A stretch of 45,997 nt of DNA, from assembly GCA_021295735.1 (NCBI GenBank), contig JAGWBU010000016.1:1-45997 (forward strand), read 5' to 3'. Every line of letters begins with the position of its first letter. Positions within the stretch are counted from its first letter, which is position 1. The notes beneath the pieces are model-generated. The model was not told the origin of the DNA and made no database searches. It was given only the letters and a program-made list of their open reading frames with translations. This DNA comes from Candidatus Poribacteria bacterium. GTDB lineage: Bacteria; Poribacteria; WGA-4E; WGA-3G. Positions 37,048 to 45,905 of this stretch are shown here, piece after piece. Both the position numbers and the translations under genes were made by a program.

Positions 37048-39987
37048 TCAATACCCCACCTCACCCAAAGCATGCACGCGCATAACCTCATTCCCACGCG
37101 GATCAATGACTTTGACTGCTACACACGCATGCTCACCCGCAGGAAACGGCAAAGATTCTGTGCCACTAAACTTCTCAAAACATTCAGGGTCAATTACGCC
37201 TTTGAGATCACGGACGATTTTGTCCCACGCTTTTTTGTCAGGAAAGAAGGCTTGCGTGATGCAGAAGTCTCGACCGTTATAGTCCGAATCAATAAACCAC
37301 GCTGCAACTTTATCTGCACCTGCAGAATTCACCGTGTTGTCCACAGGATTATAAATGTCCACACCTTCCATCTTGACGATGAATTCGCCATTTTCTGTTT
37401 CTTTGAGTTCTGTACGCGGCAAACCAAACACGGTAAACAGTTGGCTGGTCGGTGTTTCCTTGAGTAGGTCGTCCATCGCCACGTCGGGGTTGATGTGTGC
37501 CATGTGGATGCGGACATCTGGATTTGGGTCTTTTGAGATAGTGGTTTGTGCTGCACCATCAAAACTGAATCCTGCAAAAACGAGATCATCATATCCATAC
37601 CGATATGCTGCACGTAAACACTGTTCAACTTGTATTGCCGTCACCGGACCGTGTTGTGGACCAAATGCTACTGCAACGCGGCGCTCCGTGTCATCATCTT
37701 CCCAACTTCCTTCGGCGTGGAGGACATCGCCCTCAAGCGGATCAAGCGTGGCGAATTTCATCGTTTTGTTATCTGGAAACTTCACACCATCATTCTTAAG
37801 CAGGCGGATTATTTTATCAAGGTACGCCTCGGCATTTACTGCCTCGTGTCCTTCTTCTCCATCTTCAAAAGTGTCAGTTGCTTCTTCAGGTTCACCGCCA
37901 ATAGGTGAATCGGCATCAAGCGACTCTTCGGCAGGTTGCACCGCCTCCACTGTGAAAGGACCGCTTACCCGGACCCGCTTTCTGTCCACCTCAGGTTGAT
38001 CGACTAACTCCTCACCTTCGGAGGATGCAGCGATGCATTCATTTACCTCGTCCATCTTTGCACGCCATGCCTTGCGATAATCTGTTAACGCATCTTGTAA
38101 GGTTTCAGGCCAATCGGGGTCGGTATCAAAAGGCACTTCCCACTCCTGCCATGCTGTTTCGGGAAGCTGCCAACGTCGTCTATCTGCATCCGTGACAGAT
38201 TTTTTTCCTTCGCGTCTTTCCTTCTCTGCAAGTTTGGCAAGGAGTTTGGTGCGAATTTCTTGTGTAACTTCTGCTAAAGTGTTGTTTAGTGTTTCCAACT
38301 TGTCTTTTAGAATCGGTTCATGTTTTAAAAATATAGGATCAAGTGCGGTGTTATTGGCGATACTTTTGAGGGTAATGTGAGGCACCGTTTTATTGTCAAA
38401 ACCGCCTGCGATACCTTTCGGGTCATCTTTGAGTTCATAGTAATCGAAGGATGCTGTCAAGAGACGTTGACGTGCTAAAGCAATCGCGACACGGCTGGTG
38501 TCAATTGTTATCCACCGTCTACCCCACTGCTCAGCAACGTAGGCTGTGGTGCCACCGCCGCATGTTGGGTCAAGGACGAGATCTCCAGGGTCTGTGGTCA
38601 TGAGCAGACAACGTTCAACAACTTGTGAGTTAGTTTGAACAACATAGACGGGATTTTGTGCCCCAATCACATCTTGCCAGAGATGGTTAAGAGGTGATAC
38701 AGGAAAGTCATCCAGAAAAAATTTATACCGAATACCAGACCTTGTGAACAAAATCCTGTTTGCTTGTAAAGCTCGTTTTAGTCCTTGCTCGTTAGTCCGA
38801 AAACGCCCCTCAATCTTCCTTCCATGCCAGTCAAATTTGATTTCAGGATTAGGTTGACGAATCAAATTATCCGACATAAATGGTCTATAATCATCAACAA
38901 TTTCACTATTTCGTAGTTTTAAGTTACGCTCCCCGATAGTCAGAATCTCTCCATAGGTGTTTTCAAAGTGAGACGCGAGGGTATTATCTTTTCGTTTCAA
39001 AAAAACTTTTCGCATCTTCTCTTTTGCCAAATCTCGATCTTTTGCATACCAAAGAATGTAATCACAGATTGTCGTAACAAAATCAGATGAGACTAACGAA
39101 CGGGTTTTGGTGAAAACTAACTGACTCACAAAATTTTCTGGACCAAATACCTCATCCATGACAGATCGCACACGATGCACATTTTCATCACTAATCTGCA
39201 CAAAGATACTTCCGTTATCTGTCAACAAATCTTTAGCCGCAATCAGTCGATCGCGTAAGTAGGCGAGGTAGGAATGAGTGCCAAGGGTCCACGTATCGCG
39301 GTATGCCTTAATCTGTTCTGGTTCGCGTGTCAAATCTTGTTCTCTATCCTTTACGTCACGTTGAAATACGTTGGATTGAAAATTTGAAGCGTACTTGATA
39401 CCATAGGGTGGGTCAATGTAAATCATTTGCACCTTGCCAGCAAGGTCTTCTCGGTGCGCAAGGGAACTCATCACGGTCAGACTATCGCCCAAGATAAGAC
39501 GATTTGCCCACTCTACGTCATGCTGATAAAAATCGACTGCTTCAGCATAATCTTGCTGCGGGTCCGCAAAGAGGCTGCGTTGGACGTTTTCGCGTGCTGC
39601 CACCTTCAAAATCGCTTTTGCACTCACGCGTTCGTGTATATGCAACGCAACTGGGTCAACTTCAAAGGATTTTTTCTCCTGTTTACCTGCCCATTCCAGC
39701 CACGGTTCATGGTGTCTGAGCGCGTCTGCAATTGTTTTCGCTTCTTCGGCAGAGAGGACTTCGCGCTGTACTTTTTGGAGTAGTTCGGGGAGTTTATCGG
39801 CATCACCGTTTGGATCAAATCGGAGGTTTGGCGGGAGGTGCGGGTTGTATGCGTATTCCTGCTTCGGTGGATCGTGTATTTTTCCTTGTGCTGCGATGCC
39901 TGCGGGTGGGTTGTTCTTTCGTTTCGCGTTGTCGTGTCGGTAATCTTGGACCTCTTTTTGTGAGGTGGTGCGTTTTTTTGTTGCCAT
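37048..39987 (-). CDS. Type III-like DNA methyltransferase (Mod), beta class
   Basis: The protein has 979 residues. The catalytic motif IV DPPYGIKYASNF is at 192-203 and the AdoMet-binding motif I LDPTCGGGTTAYVAEQWGRR at about 472-491. The order IV before I is that of beta-class N6-adenine or N4-cytosine methyltransferases, including type III Mod. The long C-terminal part (about 560-979), with an acidic stretch EEATDTFEDGEEGHEAVNAE, exceeds classical Mod proteins and fits the larger subfamily found with about 1000-residue Res helicases. AAAGGAGGA precedes the ATG. Mod sets the recognition sequence and protects self DNA. I see no simple-sequence tract that would make it phase-variable. Its Res partner is separated by two small genes. 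Confidence 0.92.
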   Translation of the reverse strand: MATKKRTTSQKEVQDYRHDNAKRKNNPPAGIAAQGKIHDPPKQEYAYNPHLPPNLRFDPNGDADKLPELLQKVQREVLSAEEAKTIADALRHHEPWLEWAGKQEKKSFEVDPVALHIHERVSAKAILKVAARENVQRSLFADPQQDYAEAVDFYQHDVEWANRLILGDSLTVMSSLAHREDLAGKVQMIYIDPPYGIKYASNFQSNVFQRDVKDREQDLTREPEQIKAYRDTWTLGTHSYLAYLRDRLIAAKDLLTDNGSIFVQISDENVHRVRSVMDEVFGPENFVSQLVFTKTRSLVSSDFVTTICDYILWYAKDRDLAKEKMRKVFLKRKDNTLASHFENTYGEILTIGERNLKLRNSEIVDDYRPFMSDNLIRQPNPEIKFDWHGRKIEGRFRTNEQGLKRALQANRILFTRSGIRYKFFLDDFPVSPLNHLWQDVIGAQNPVYVVQTNSQVVERCLLMTTDPGDLVLDPTCGGGTTAYVAEQWGRRWITIDTSRVAIALARQRLLTASFDYYELKDDPKGIAGGFDNKTVPHITLKSIANNTALDPIFLKHEPILKDKLETLNNTLAEVTQEIRTKLLAKLAEKERREGKKSVTDADRRRWQLPETAWQEWEVPFDTDPDWPETLQDALTDYRKAWRAKMDEVNECIAASSEGEELVDQPEVDRKRVRVSGPFTVEAVQPAEESLDADSPIGGEPEEATDTFEDGEEGHEAVNAEAYLDKIIRLLKNDGVKFPDNKTMKFATLDPLEGDVLHAEGSWEDDDTERRVAVAFGPQHGPVTAIQVEQCLRAAYRYGYDDLVFAGFSFDGAAQTTISKDPNPDVRIHMAHINPDVAMDDLLKETPTSQLFTVFGLPRTELKETENGEFIVKMEGVDIYNPVDNTVNSAGADKVAAWFIDSDYNGRDFCITQAFFPDKKAWDKIVRDLKGVIDPECFEKFSGTESLPFPAGEHACVAVKVIDPRGNEVMRVHALGEVGY

Positions 39988-40137
39988 AAATGTCCTCCTT
40001 TGTTGTTATCAGGGATAATACCTTAAAATGTGTTAGGTGTCAAGTGATTGATTAGGTGCGTCAGAGACATTCAATTTTCGGTTTTTATCCGTTGGAGTCG
40101 TAAAGTAGATATTTTGAGATCGCTCCTACCTAAAATA

Positions 40138-40178
40138 TTACCATACGGTATGTTTTTTCATACCGTGGTAACTTTTTT
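40138..40178 (+). terminator. Orphan + strand terminator-like hairpin
   Basis: TTACCATACGGTATG and CATACCGTGGTAA pair with a two-base bulge around a T6 loop, followed by CTTTTTT. It faces the + strand, yet no + strand gene lies upstream of it; the Mod gene runs the other way. It may end an untranslated RNA or block antisense transcription. The gap 39988-40755 contains this, the repeats at 40330 and 40380, a twofold ACTATTACTG at about 40305-40327, and no supported gene. Confidence 0.5.
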
Positions 40179-40329
40179 AAATTGGCTATAAAACCAGTCT
40201 ATGTATGGGCTTATAGGTATTTTTCTTATTTTACTATAATTTGGACATTTTTTAGGGTTCTTGTGTGATAATGTCGGTTAATAGAGGCTCTTTTAGATAT
40301 CAACATGACTATTACTGACTATTACTGAT

Positions 40330-40351
40330 ACACATTTCGCCCCGCTGGGGC
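40330..40351. repeat. ACACATTTCGCCCC palindromic repeat, copy 2
   Basis: GCCCC-GCT-GGGGC at 40339-40351 with the same ACACATTTC prefix as the copy at 20448-20470. Confidence 0.55.
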
Positions 40352-40379
40352 TTACGCCGTTTAGGTTATCGTTTTCTAT

Positions 40380-40401
40380 AAACATTCCGCCCCGCTGGGG
40401 C
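40380..40401. repeat. GCCCC-GCT-GGGGC palindromic repeat, copy 3
   Basis: The same stem and loop as copy 2 (40389-40401), 50 bases downstream, with a shortened prefix (AACATTCC). Two copies so close together suggest local duplication. Confidence 0.5.
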
Positions 40402-40678
40402 TGCTGTCATTGCACCTGAGTATTTTTTCTGTGAGTTACGACTCCTGCGAAAAACTCGTAAAAATAAAAGATAGCTGAAAACTCAACAAGAAACAGACAA
40501 AAATTGTCCATATTATAGTATACCTAAGTTATAGGTGCTGTTGAGAAGTTTTGTGGTATGCCGGACAATAAATATCCAATATATTTCCAATAAGTTTGCT
40601 GGAAAAGTTGGAGTTAAAGCGTATTTAAAATTCGGATGAGAGCGTATTTTGTTTTCAACAAATCCCTCTTATCGGAGC

Positions 40679-40698
40679 AAATCCGCGATTCAGACAAT
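40679..40698. repeat. 20-bp repeat downstream of PhyH 3, copy 2
   Basis: An exact copy of 37023-37042. It is followed by four AATCC-type units (about 40703-40738) and another TTCAGACAAT before the PhyH stop. Confidence 0.6.
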
Positions 40699-40755
40699 AT
40701 ACCAATCCTGGAAAATCCTATAATCCTGTAAATCCTGGTTCAGACAATTCCCAGA

Positions 40756-41670
40756 TTAACCAACAGCATAATCATCAGGATTATTCTTACGCCAATTCGG
40801 GAGATACCCTTCTGTATGTCCAAATCCGTAAGAAGGTCCAATCTGGTTTGCACTTGACCAGGGCCACGCTTGTCCACCGATAAGACGAAATTCATCACCT
40901 TTACCACATAACCAATAGAACATGTGCGCTACATAACGTGCTACGCCGTGTCCACCGTAGGGTGCCATCTGAAAATCAAAATTCGGTTCCTGTATCCAAT
41001 CGCGTGTCGGTGGCACTGTTCGCCAATAACTGTATTTGAGCATGTGGCGTAACCCAGTGGCTGTAGACTCACCGCGCCGATGAAGGATACTTTGCGAATG
41101 GATAACAAACGACCCCGCTGGTCCATCGCTTGCAACACCTTTCTCAGATATATCCCGACTCGTTGGCGAAATATGTGAACCAGGCAGAAGTTCCGTTGGT
41201 CCCATCTCCAGCGGCGTGTCTTGCGGAAAATAAAATACCTCCACAAAATTGATTTCGGGACCAAAAACGTGATCAGCATCGTGATGCCAACCTTGCGCAG
41301 GCATCGGACATTCAACCCGATGATTGCTTACCAACACAGGTAAACCAACGTTCTTACCCAGTAAGGAACGCAATGCACCAGCAAGTTCCCGATTGAGAAG
41401 CACATGCTCAATATACCAATCCTCAAGCAGAATAGAGCTCGGTTCATGTGTCCCCCGAATTCGTTCTAAATCCGCATGCGTCATGCCATTGGGTATATAA
41501 CTCGGATTGATCGGTATATCGCCATTCAGATAATCAAAGGTGCGCTGGTTAATCCTATCAGGGACGACACCTTGAAGTTGGAGATAACCGTCTCTACAAA
41601 ATTGTAGCACCTGTGAATCGGTGAGGGTTGGTTCACAATCAAAGGTTCTATTGGTTTTATCGTATTTCAT
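40756..41670 (-). CDS. Phytanoyl-CoA dioxygenase (PhyH) family protein 3
   Basis: The protein has 304 residues. The iron site is HHD at 129-131 (GWHHDADHVFG; H129 and D131), with the distal histidine at H197 in SQSILHRRGES. The GSH loop is LLPGSHISPTSRD at about 161-173. There is no signal peptide. AAGGT precedes the ATG. The 3' half (YWRTVPPTRDWIQEPNF and onward) differs from the other two PhyH proteins of the window, so a different substrate is likely. It lies 25 bases downstream of the broken DUF4411 toxin gene on the same strand, but probably has no functional link to it. Confidence 0.9.
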   Translation of the reverse strand: MKYDKTNRTFDCEPTLTDSQVLQFCRDGYLQLQGVVPDRINQRTFDYLNGDIPINPSYIPNGMTHADLERIRGTHEPSSILLEDWYIEHVLLNRELAGALRSLLGKNVGLPVLVSNHRVECPMPAQGWHHDADHVFGPEINFVEVFYFPQDTPLEMGPTELLPGSHISPTSRDISEKGVASDGPAGSFVIHSQSILHRRGESTATGLRHMLKYSYWRTVPPTRDWIQEPNFDFQMAPYGGHGVARYVAHMFYWLCGKGDEFRLIGGQAWPWSSANQIGPSYGFGHTEGYLPNWRKNNPDDYAVG

Positions 41671-41695
41671 GATGATACCTTATATTTTTGGCGTT

Positions 41696-42170
41696 TTAGA
41701 ATTTCCAACCTTCTCGTTCCATGAATCCTTGCAGGTTTGTGCAGTCAATGTTAAAATGTTCACACACGTTGGGTATATTGGGTGAGTTCGGTTTTTTTGA
41801 TTCTTCGGTAACTACACAACCGTCAATAAATTTAGCTGCAGCAATAATGAAGGGATCAGCACACGGTTTACCCTCAAATAGATGTTCGTGTCTAAGCATA
41901 TCTTTAAAATTCTTTGTTGATAAAATCTGATTAATAAAATTCCGTTCGTCTACACTCGGTTCTTTAAAATATAGTTTTATGTTCTTCTATCCATTTAATT
42001 AAATGGGCATGTCGTGTGTAGTGATCTAATTCTCTACGAACTTCTCTTACAGATATAATCTTATTATCTACATCTACCGCCCGATTAAATTCTCTCCAAA
42101 AAGATGCAAATTGATTTGGATAGTAATTTCCCGTTACTCTAAAACTATTATTATCAAGTACGTAAATCAA
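41696..42170 (-). pseudogene. DUF4411-type PIN-like toxin, broken by a one-base frameshift
   Basis: The first part starts at TTG 42170 (MIYVLDNNSFRVTGNYYPNQ) and ends ...WIEEHKTIF-stop at 41964. The next base frame continues exactly where it broke: FKEPSVDERNFINQILSTKN, then MLRHEHLFEGKPCADPFIIA to the end at 41696. The junction is a TTTT run: removing one T restores a single 157-residue protein of normal length for the family. D6 and the ADPFIIAAAK segment fit the PIN-like fold, a probable RNase toxin. The TTG start overlaps the TGA stop of the antitoxin gene (TTGA), so translation is coupled. It could be a real loss of toxin, slippage or a sequencing error. Confidence 0.75.
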
Positions 42171-43357
42171 TTTTGAGCTGCCTTTCGAAACAAACGGTCT
42201 TCTAATATTTCCAAATTTCCAACTTTGACATTTAAATAATCCGAAAGTTTCTCAATAGAACATAATTCTTGATGGAATTTCTCAAATGCAAGATTAGCAT
42301 ATTTGAGACCTAAATATGTTAGGTGAGTGTTATAATAATCCCCTCCACCAGATTTTTTAATACCACCCTCGTTTCGTTTTTGATATTCGTATTGGTCTGC
42401 CCAATTTTTCACTTTTTGATTATATATTTCTTGAGGGAGTATACCAATATTAATTAATTTCAATAGAATAACAGGTCTGCTGACATTATAGAATTTTGCC
42501 AACTTTTGAATTACCACATCGTCGTATTCAGAAAAAATAAGACGCTTCTCAAAATCTTTAGTTGGCACTAAAAATTCACTTGCAAATTGATTGCAAAAAC
42601 TTTCTAAATCTGCTGATTCTATTTTAATTGATCCTATTATATCTGGTGTGATTCCATTCTTACCTACTAAAACATGTCCTAATTCATGGATTAATGTGAA
42701 AATCTGTCTTACAGATGGTCTACTATTATTAAGATAGATTACTGGAAATTCTTCATGCATAAGGCAAAACCCATCTACTAATTCATCTTTAAAAGCATCC
42801 TTAAAAACAAATATACCTTTTTCCTGGATGTGATAACGCCAATTCTCGAGAGCTATTTTCTCATTTTCCCAATTTGATTGCATTTCAACGCTTATATCAA
42901 GATAGGCTCTACTTTTTTCTGCCAACTCAAAGGCATTTTGATTATTTAAAGTAATATCAGATGGTAATAACTGAAGATCCCGATAGATTAAGTCCTCTGA
43001 TGGATTTTTTTGATTATTCAATTCCATTAATGAAAGTTGTCGTGAATAAGCCTGACGGAACAAAAAGAGTGTTCTTGGTTTCAACTTTTTCACATCAGTA
43101 CTTCTCAGTGTAACATTCTCTTCAAATATTGGTTCTTCTGGTGGATCCGGGAGGAAAAAGAGTGCAACAGGGCGTTTGTACTTGTCAGCTAAAGTTTCAA
43201 GTTGAACATAAGTCAGCGCGCGATCCCCAGACTCACATTCAATGATAAATGATTTATTCTTATTTAATGCTTTAGCAGCCGCTTCTTCGGAATAACCGGA
43301 ACGTTCACGGGCCCATTTGAGGATTTCAGGATTAATCCCATTGATATACTCAGCCAT
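42167..43357 (-). CDS. XRE/ImmA-IrrE family antitoxin (HTH plus Zn-peptidase-like domain)
   Basis: The protein has 396 residues from ATG 43357. Residues about 8-62 are an XRE-type helix-turn-helix (EILKWARERSGYSEEAAAKA, IIECESGDRALTYVQLETLA). The C-terminal half has the HELGH metalloprotease motif at 224-228 with E252 and E261 following in a conserved helix (COG2856). Such proteins are the antitoxin and repressor partners of DUF4411 or PIN toxins. The longest frame begins at 43453, but GAGGT before ATG 43357 and the AT-rich extension point to the later start. The stop overlaps the toxin start by four bases. The A+T-rich base composition, compared with the flanking enzyme genes, suggests recent transfer. 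Confidence 0.88.
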   Translation of the reverse strand: MAEYINGINPEILKWARERSGYSEEAAAKALNKNKSFIIECESGDRALTYVQLETLADKYKRPVALFFLPDPPEEPIFEENVTLRSTDVKKLKPRTLFLFRQAYSRQLSLMELNNQKNPSEDLIYRDLQLLPSDITLNNQNAFELAEKSRAYLDISVEMQSNWENEKIALENWRYHIQEKGIFVFKDAFKDELVDGFCLMHEEFPVIYLNNSRPSVRQIFTLIHELGHVLVGKNGITPDIIGSIKIESADLESFCNQFASEFLVPTKDFEKRLIFSEYDDVVIQKLAKFYNVSRPVILLKLINIGILPQEIYNQKVKNWADQYEYQKRNEGGIKKSGGGDYYNTHLTYLGLKYANLAFEKFHQELCSIEKLSDYLNVKVGNLEILEDRLFRKAAQN

Positions 43358-43449
43358 GATAGTAACCTCAACATTTAAACAAATTATATCTATACTCTTG
43401 CAAATACGATCTTTCGTTAAATATATTATAACATAATAAACAAATTGAA

Positions 43450-44898
43450 TCAAATGTTAGGTACAAAATCCTTATCACCCATACCTGGCTGCAAACCGAG
43501 TTTTTGATATGATTCAGCAGTCGGGAAAATCTTACCAGGATTACAAAGTCCAGTCGGATTGAAAATCTCTTTTACATTTACCATCACCTGCAAATCTGCA
43601 GGACTGAAGATAAGCGGCATATAATCCATCTTTTCAACACCGATGCCATGTTCACCCGTGATTGTGCCGCCAACCTCAGCGCACACAGTCAAGATTTCTT
43701 TGTTCACATGTTCCACCCGTTCACATTGGTCAGCGTCGCGTTCGTCAAAAAGAACAATCGGATGGATATTGCCATCGCCTGCATGGAAAACGTTGGCAAT
43801 CGCAATCTGATATTTCTCAGAGATTTCGGAGATACGACGGAGCACTTTGGGTAACCGAGTGCGCGGCACAACGCCATCTTGCGTGATATAGTTCGGCGCA
43901 AGTCGTCCGAATGAACCGAACGCACTTTTGCGAGCCTTCCAAAGTTCCTGACGTTCCGCATCATCTTTGGCGTAATTCACTTCGCGAGCGTTATGTTGGT
44001 TGAATATTTCCAAGATTTTGTCTGTTTGGTTCTGCATGCCTGCCTCAATACCGTCCAATTCCGCGATAAGGATTGCTTCAGCATCAAGGGGAAAACCGAA
44101 CTGAAACGCCTCCTCTAATGCTCGGATAACGAGAGTATCCATCATTTCAAGTGCCGCAGGAATAATGCCCGCACCTATAATCGTTGACACAGCATTTGAA
44201 GCATCGTCCATTTTATCAAAAACGGCAAGCGCAGTCTGATATGCTTGCGGATTCCGTGTGAGGCGAACTGTCGCTTTTGTCACGATACCGAATGTGCCTT
44301 CAGAACCGATTAGCACGCCGCGCAGGTCATAACCGGGTACTTCTTCAACTTCCCCGCCAAATTCAATTATTTCACCATCCGGCATCACGACCTCCAGGCC
44401 GAGGACATGGTCAGAAGTAACACCATATTTTAAAGTGTGCGGACCACCAGAGTTTTCAGCGATATTGCCACCGATTGTGCATGCCTTTTGGCTTGATGGG
44501 TCTGGCGCGTAGTGGTACCCCTGCGCCTGCACTGCTTGAGACAAAAGGAGATTGACAACCCCAGGCTCAACCACTGCGCGTCCGTTTTCAATATCTATCT
44601 CAAGGATGCTGTCCATCCGATTGAGTGCGATGATAATCCCACCTTGGACAGAGAGCATCCCACCACTTAAACCTGTCCCACCACCGCGCGCAATGAACGG
44701 TGCGTTATACTTGTTCGCTAATTTAACAATATCCGATACTTGCTGCGTTGTGTCTGCAAAGACAACGACATCCGGCATTGCTTTAAATGAAGGTGCTGCA
44801 TCACATTCGTATACCGATAGTGCAGTTGCATCTGTTAGGACATTTTTAGAACCGAGAAGTTCAGTGAGTTCTGCGATAAGTTGTTCTTTCTGGTCCAT
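43450..44898 (-). CDS. FAD-linked oxidase, glycolate oxidase GlcD-like
   Basis: The protein has 482 residues. An N-terminal FAD-binding (PCMH-type) domain includes ARGGGTGLSGG at 70-80, and SSQKACTIGGNIAENSGG and GSEGTFGIVTKATVRL follow. The C-terminal oxidase domain ends with HAGDGNIHP at 372-380 and GEHGIGVEK at about 415-423, both typical of GlcD and D-lactate dehydrogenases. It oxidises a 2-hydroxy acid, probably glycolate or D-lactate. AAAGGAAAA precedes the ATG. No glcE or glcF is adjacent in the window. It is divergent from the LamG gene. Confidence 0.92.
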   Translation of the reverse strand: MDQKEQLIAELTELLGSKNVLTDATALSVYECDAAPSFKAMPDVVVFADTTQQVSDIVKLANKYNAPFIARGGGTGLSGGMLSVQGGIIIALNRMDSILEIDIENGRAVVEPGVVNLLLSQAVQAQGYHYAPDPSSQKACTIGGNIAENSGGPHTLKYGVTSDHVLGLEVVMPDGEIIEFGGEVEEVPGYDLRGVLIGSEGTFGIVTKATVRLTRNPQAYQTALAVFDKMDDASNAVSTIIGAGIIPAALEMMDTLVIRALEEAFQFGFPLDAEAILIAELDGIEAGMQNQTDKILEIFNQHNAREVNYAKDDAERQELWKARKSAFGSFGRLAPNYITQDGVVPRTRLPKVLRRISEISEKYQIAIANVFHAGDGNIHPIVLFDERDADQCERVEHVNKEILTVCAEVGGTITGEHGIGVEKMDYMPLIFSPADLQVMVNVKEIFNPTGLCNPGKIFPTAESYQKLGLQPGMGDKDFVPNI

Positions 44899-44994
44899 GG
44901 AATTTTCCTTTGTTCCTAATGATAAATTGTGCTATTTCAGATTACCATATTTTGATTTGTTTGTCCAATTAGAATATTCTGAAGTATTAATTTT

Positions 44995-45024
44995 TTGGCA
45001 TTGTATAGTCAAAAATGTTATAAT
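44995..45024 (+). promoter_or_regulatory. Sigma-70-type promoter of the LamG gene
   Basis: TTGGCA (44995-45000) and TATAAT (45019-45024) are 18 bases apart. The leader of about 95 bases ends in a hairpin, CACGC-CAAA-GCGTG at 45092-45105, just before the AAGGAG ribosome site at 45115-45120. Confidence 0.6.
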
Positions 45025-45125
45025 AGAAACAAGTGCTAAATTAATAGCGTTTAATTCGGGAAAATTCGTTAAATTCTTAATCCTAACAAGGCACGCCAAA
45101 GCGTGTGGAAAATGAAGGAGACATA

Positions 45126-45905
45126 ATGCGAAAATTAGCTTTGATATTGGGAATTGTGTGTTCGATCACATGGCTGATGCCACATATTAGTTCTGCGAAG
45201 ATTGATCCAGACACAGCAGCCGGCGTTTGGTTATTTGATGAAGGTGCTGGCGATACTGTAAAGGATTCTTCAGATAAGGGCAATGATGGTGAGATTAATG
45301 GTGCTAAGTGGAAAGATGGAAAATTTGGCGATGGTCTTGAATTTGATGGAGGGGACTGGGTGTCAATTGAATCAACTGCTGACTTACAGCTTGGTGATGA
45401 ACATACGATGATGGCGTGGTTTTATGCCACTGACATTTCTCAGCATAGGATGTTGATCTCTAAAAATGCTGAATATCTGTTACGTATTGATGTGCCAGGG
45501 GAAGGTAATAAAATGTCAACATTTGTCCACATCGGTGGTTGGGAACCCAGAGCATCCGCGGGTGTTCCTAAAGAGGATACTTGGACGCACATTGCTGCAA
45601 CTTTTGACAGCGGGGCAAACAATAATCAACTTGTTATCTATGTCAACGGTGTACAGGCAGGTGCCAGCACACGTCCCGGCAAAGGTACAGGAAATGCTGA
45701 TCCTGTTACTATCGGAAGATGGAATAACGGTTCATATTTCTTCGGTATTATTGATGAAGTGGCGATATTTAAAGATGTACTTACTGAAGATGATTTGAAA
45801 ACAATCATGGATAACGGTTTAGATAAAGCACTCGGTGGCGTTGCAGCTGTTGATGCATCTAATAAACTAACTACAACGTGGGCGAATCTAAAGTCTGATA
45901 GATAG
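45126..45905 (+). CDS. Exported LamG/concanavalin A-like domain protein
   Basis: The protein has 259 residues. MRKLALILGIVCSITWLMPH with ISSA forms a Sec signal peptide, cleaved near residue 24. The mature part is one LamG-type (concanavalin-like lectin/glucanase) jelly roll: AAGVWLFDEGAGDTVKDSS, GLEFDGGDWVSIEST, MMAWFYATD, WTHIAATFD, VIYVNGVQAG and GIIDEVAIFKDVLTEDDLK are the usual strands. It ends TTWANLKSDR. It probably binds carbohydrate or protein at the cell surface or in the periplasm; no catalytic residues can be named. The frame is open from GTG 45105, but AAGGAG lies five bases before ATG 45126 and the signal peptide begins there. Confidence 0.9.
   Translation: MRKLALILGIVCSITWLMPHISSAKIDPDTAAGVWLFDEGAGDTVKDSSDKGNDGEINGAKWKDGKFGDGLEFDGGDWVSIESTADLQLGDEHTMMAWFYATDISQHRMLISKNAEYLLRIDVPGEGNKMSTFVHIGGWEPRASAGVPKEDTWTHIAATFDSGANNNQLVIYVNGVQAGASTRPGKGTGNADPVTIGRWNNGSYFFGIIDEVAIFKDVLTEDDLKTIMDNGLDKALGGVAAVDASNKLTTTWANLKSDR

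Noticed and set aside
37355-37999. A 214-codon + strand frame opposite the Mod gene
   Set aside because: It is antisense to a well-supported methyltransferase, has a serine-rich composition expected of a shadow frame, and no ribosome site.
37048-39987. Phase-variable Mod
   Set aside because: Type III mod genes are often phase-variable through simple repeats, but no such tract was seen in this gene or its leader.
40305-40327. Possible CRISPR or tandem array (ACTATTACTG twice)
   Set aside because: Only two short units with no spacers; no cas gene in the window.
43358-43453. N-terminal extension of the XRE/ImmA-IrrE protein
   Set aside because: The extra 32 residues are hydrophobic and AT-driven, lie before a clear GAGGT ribosome site, and are not part of the helix-turn-helix domain.
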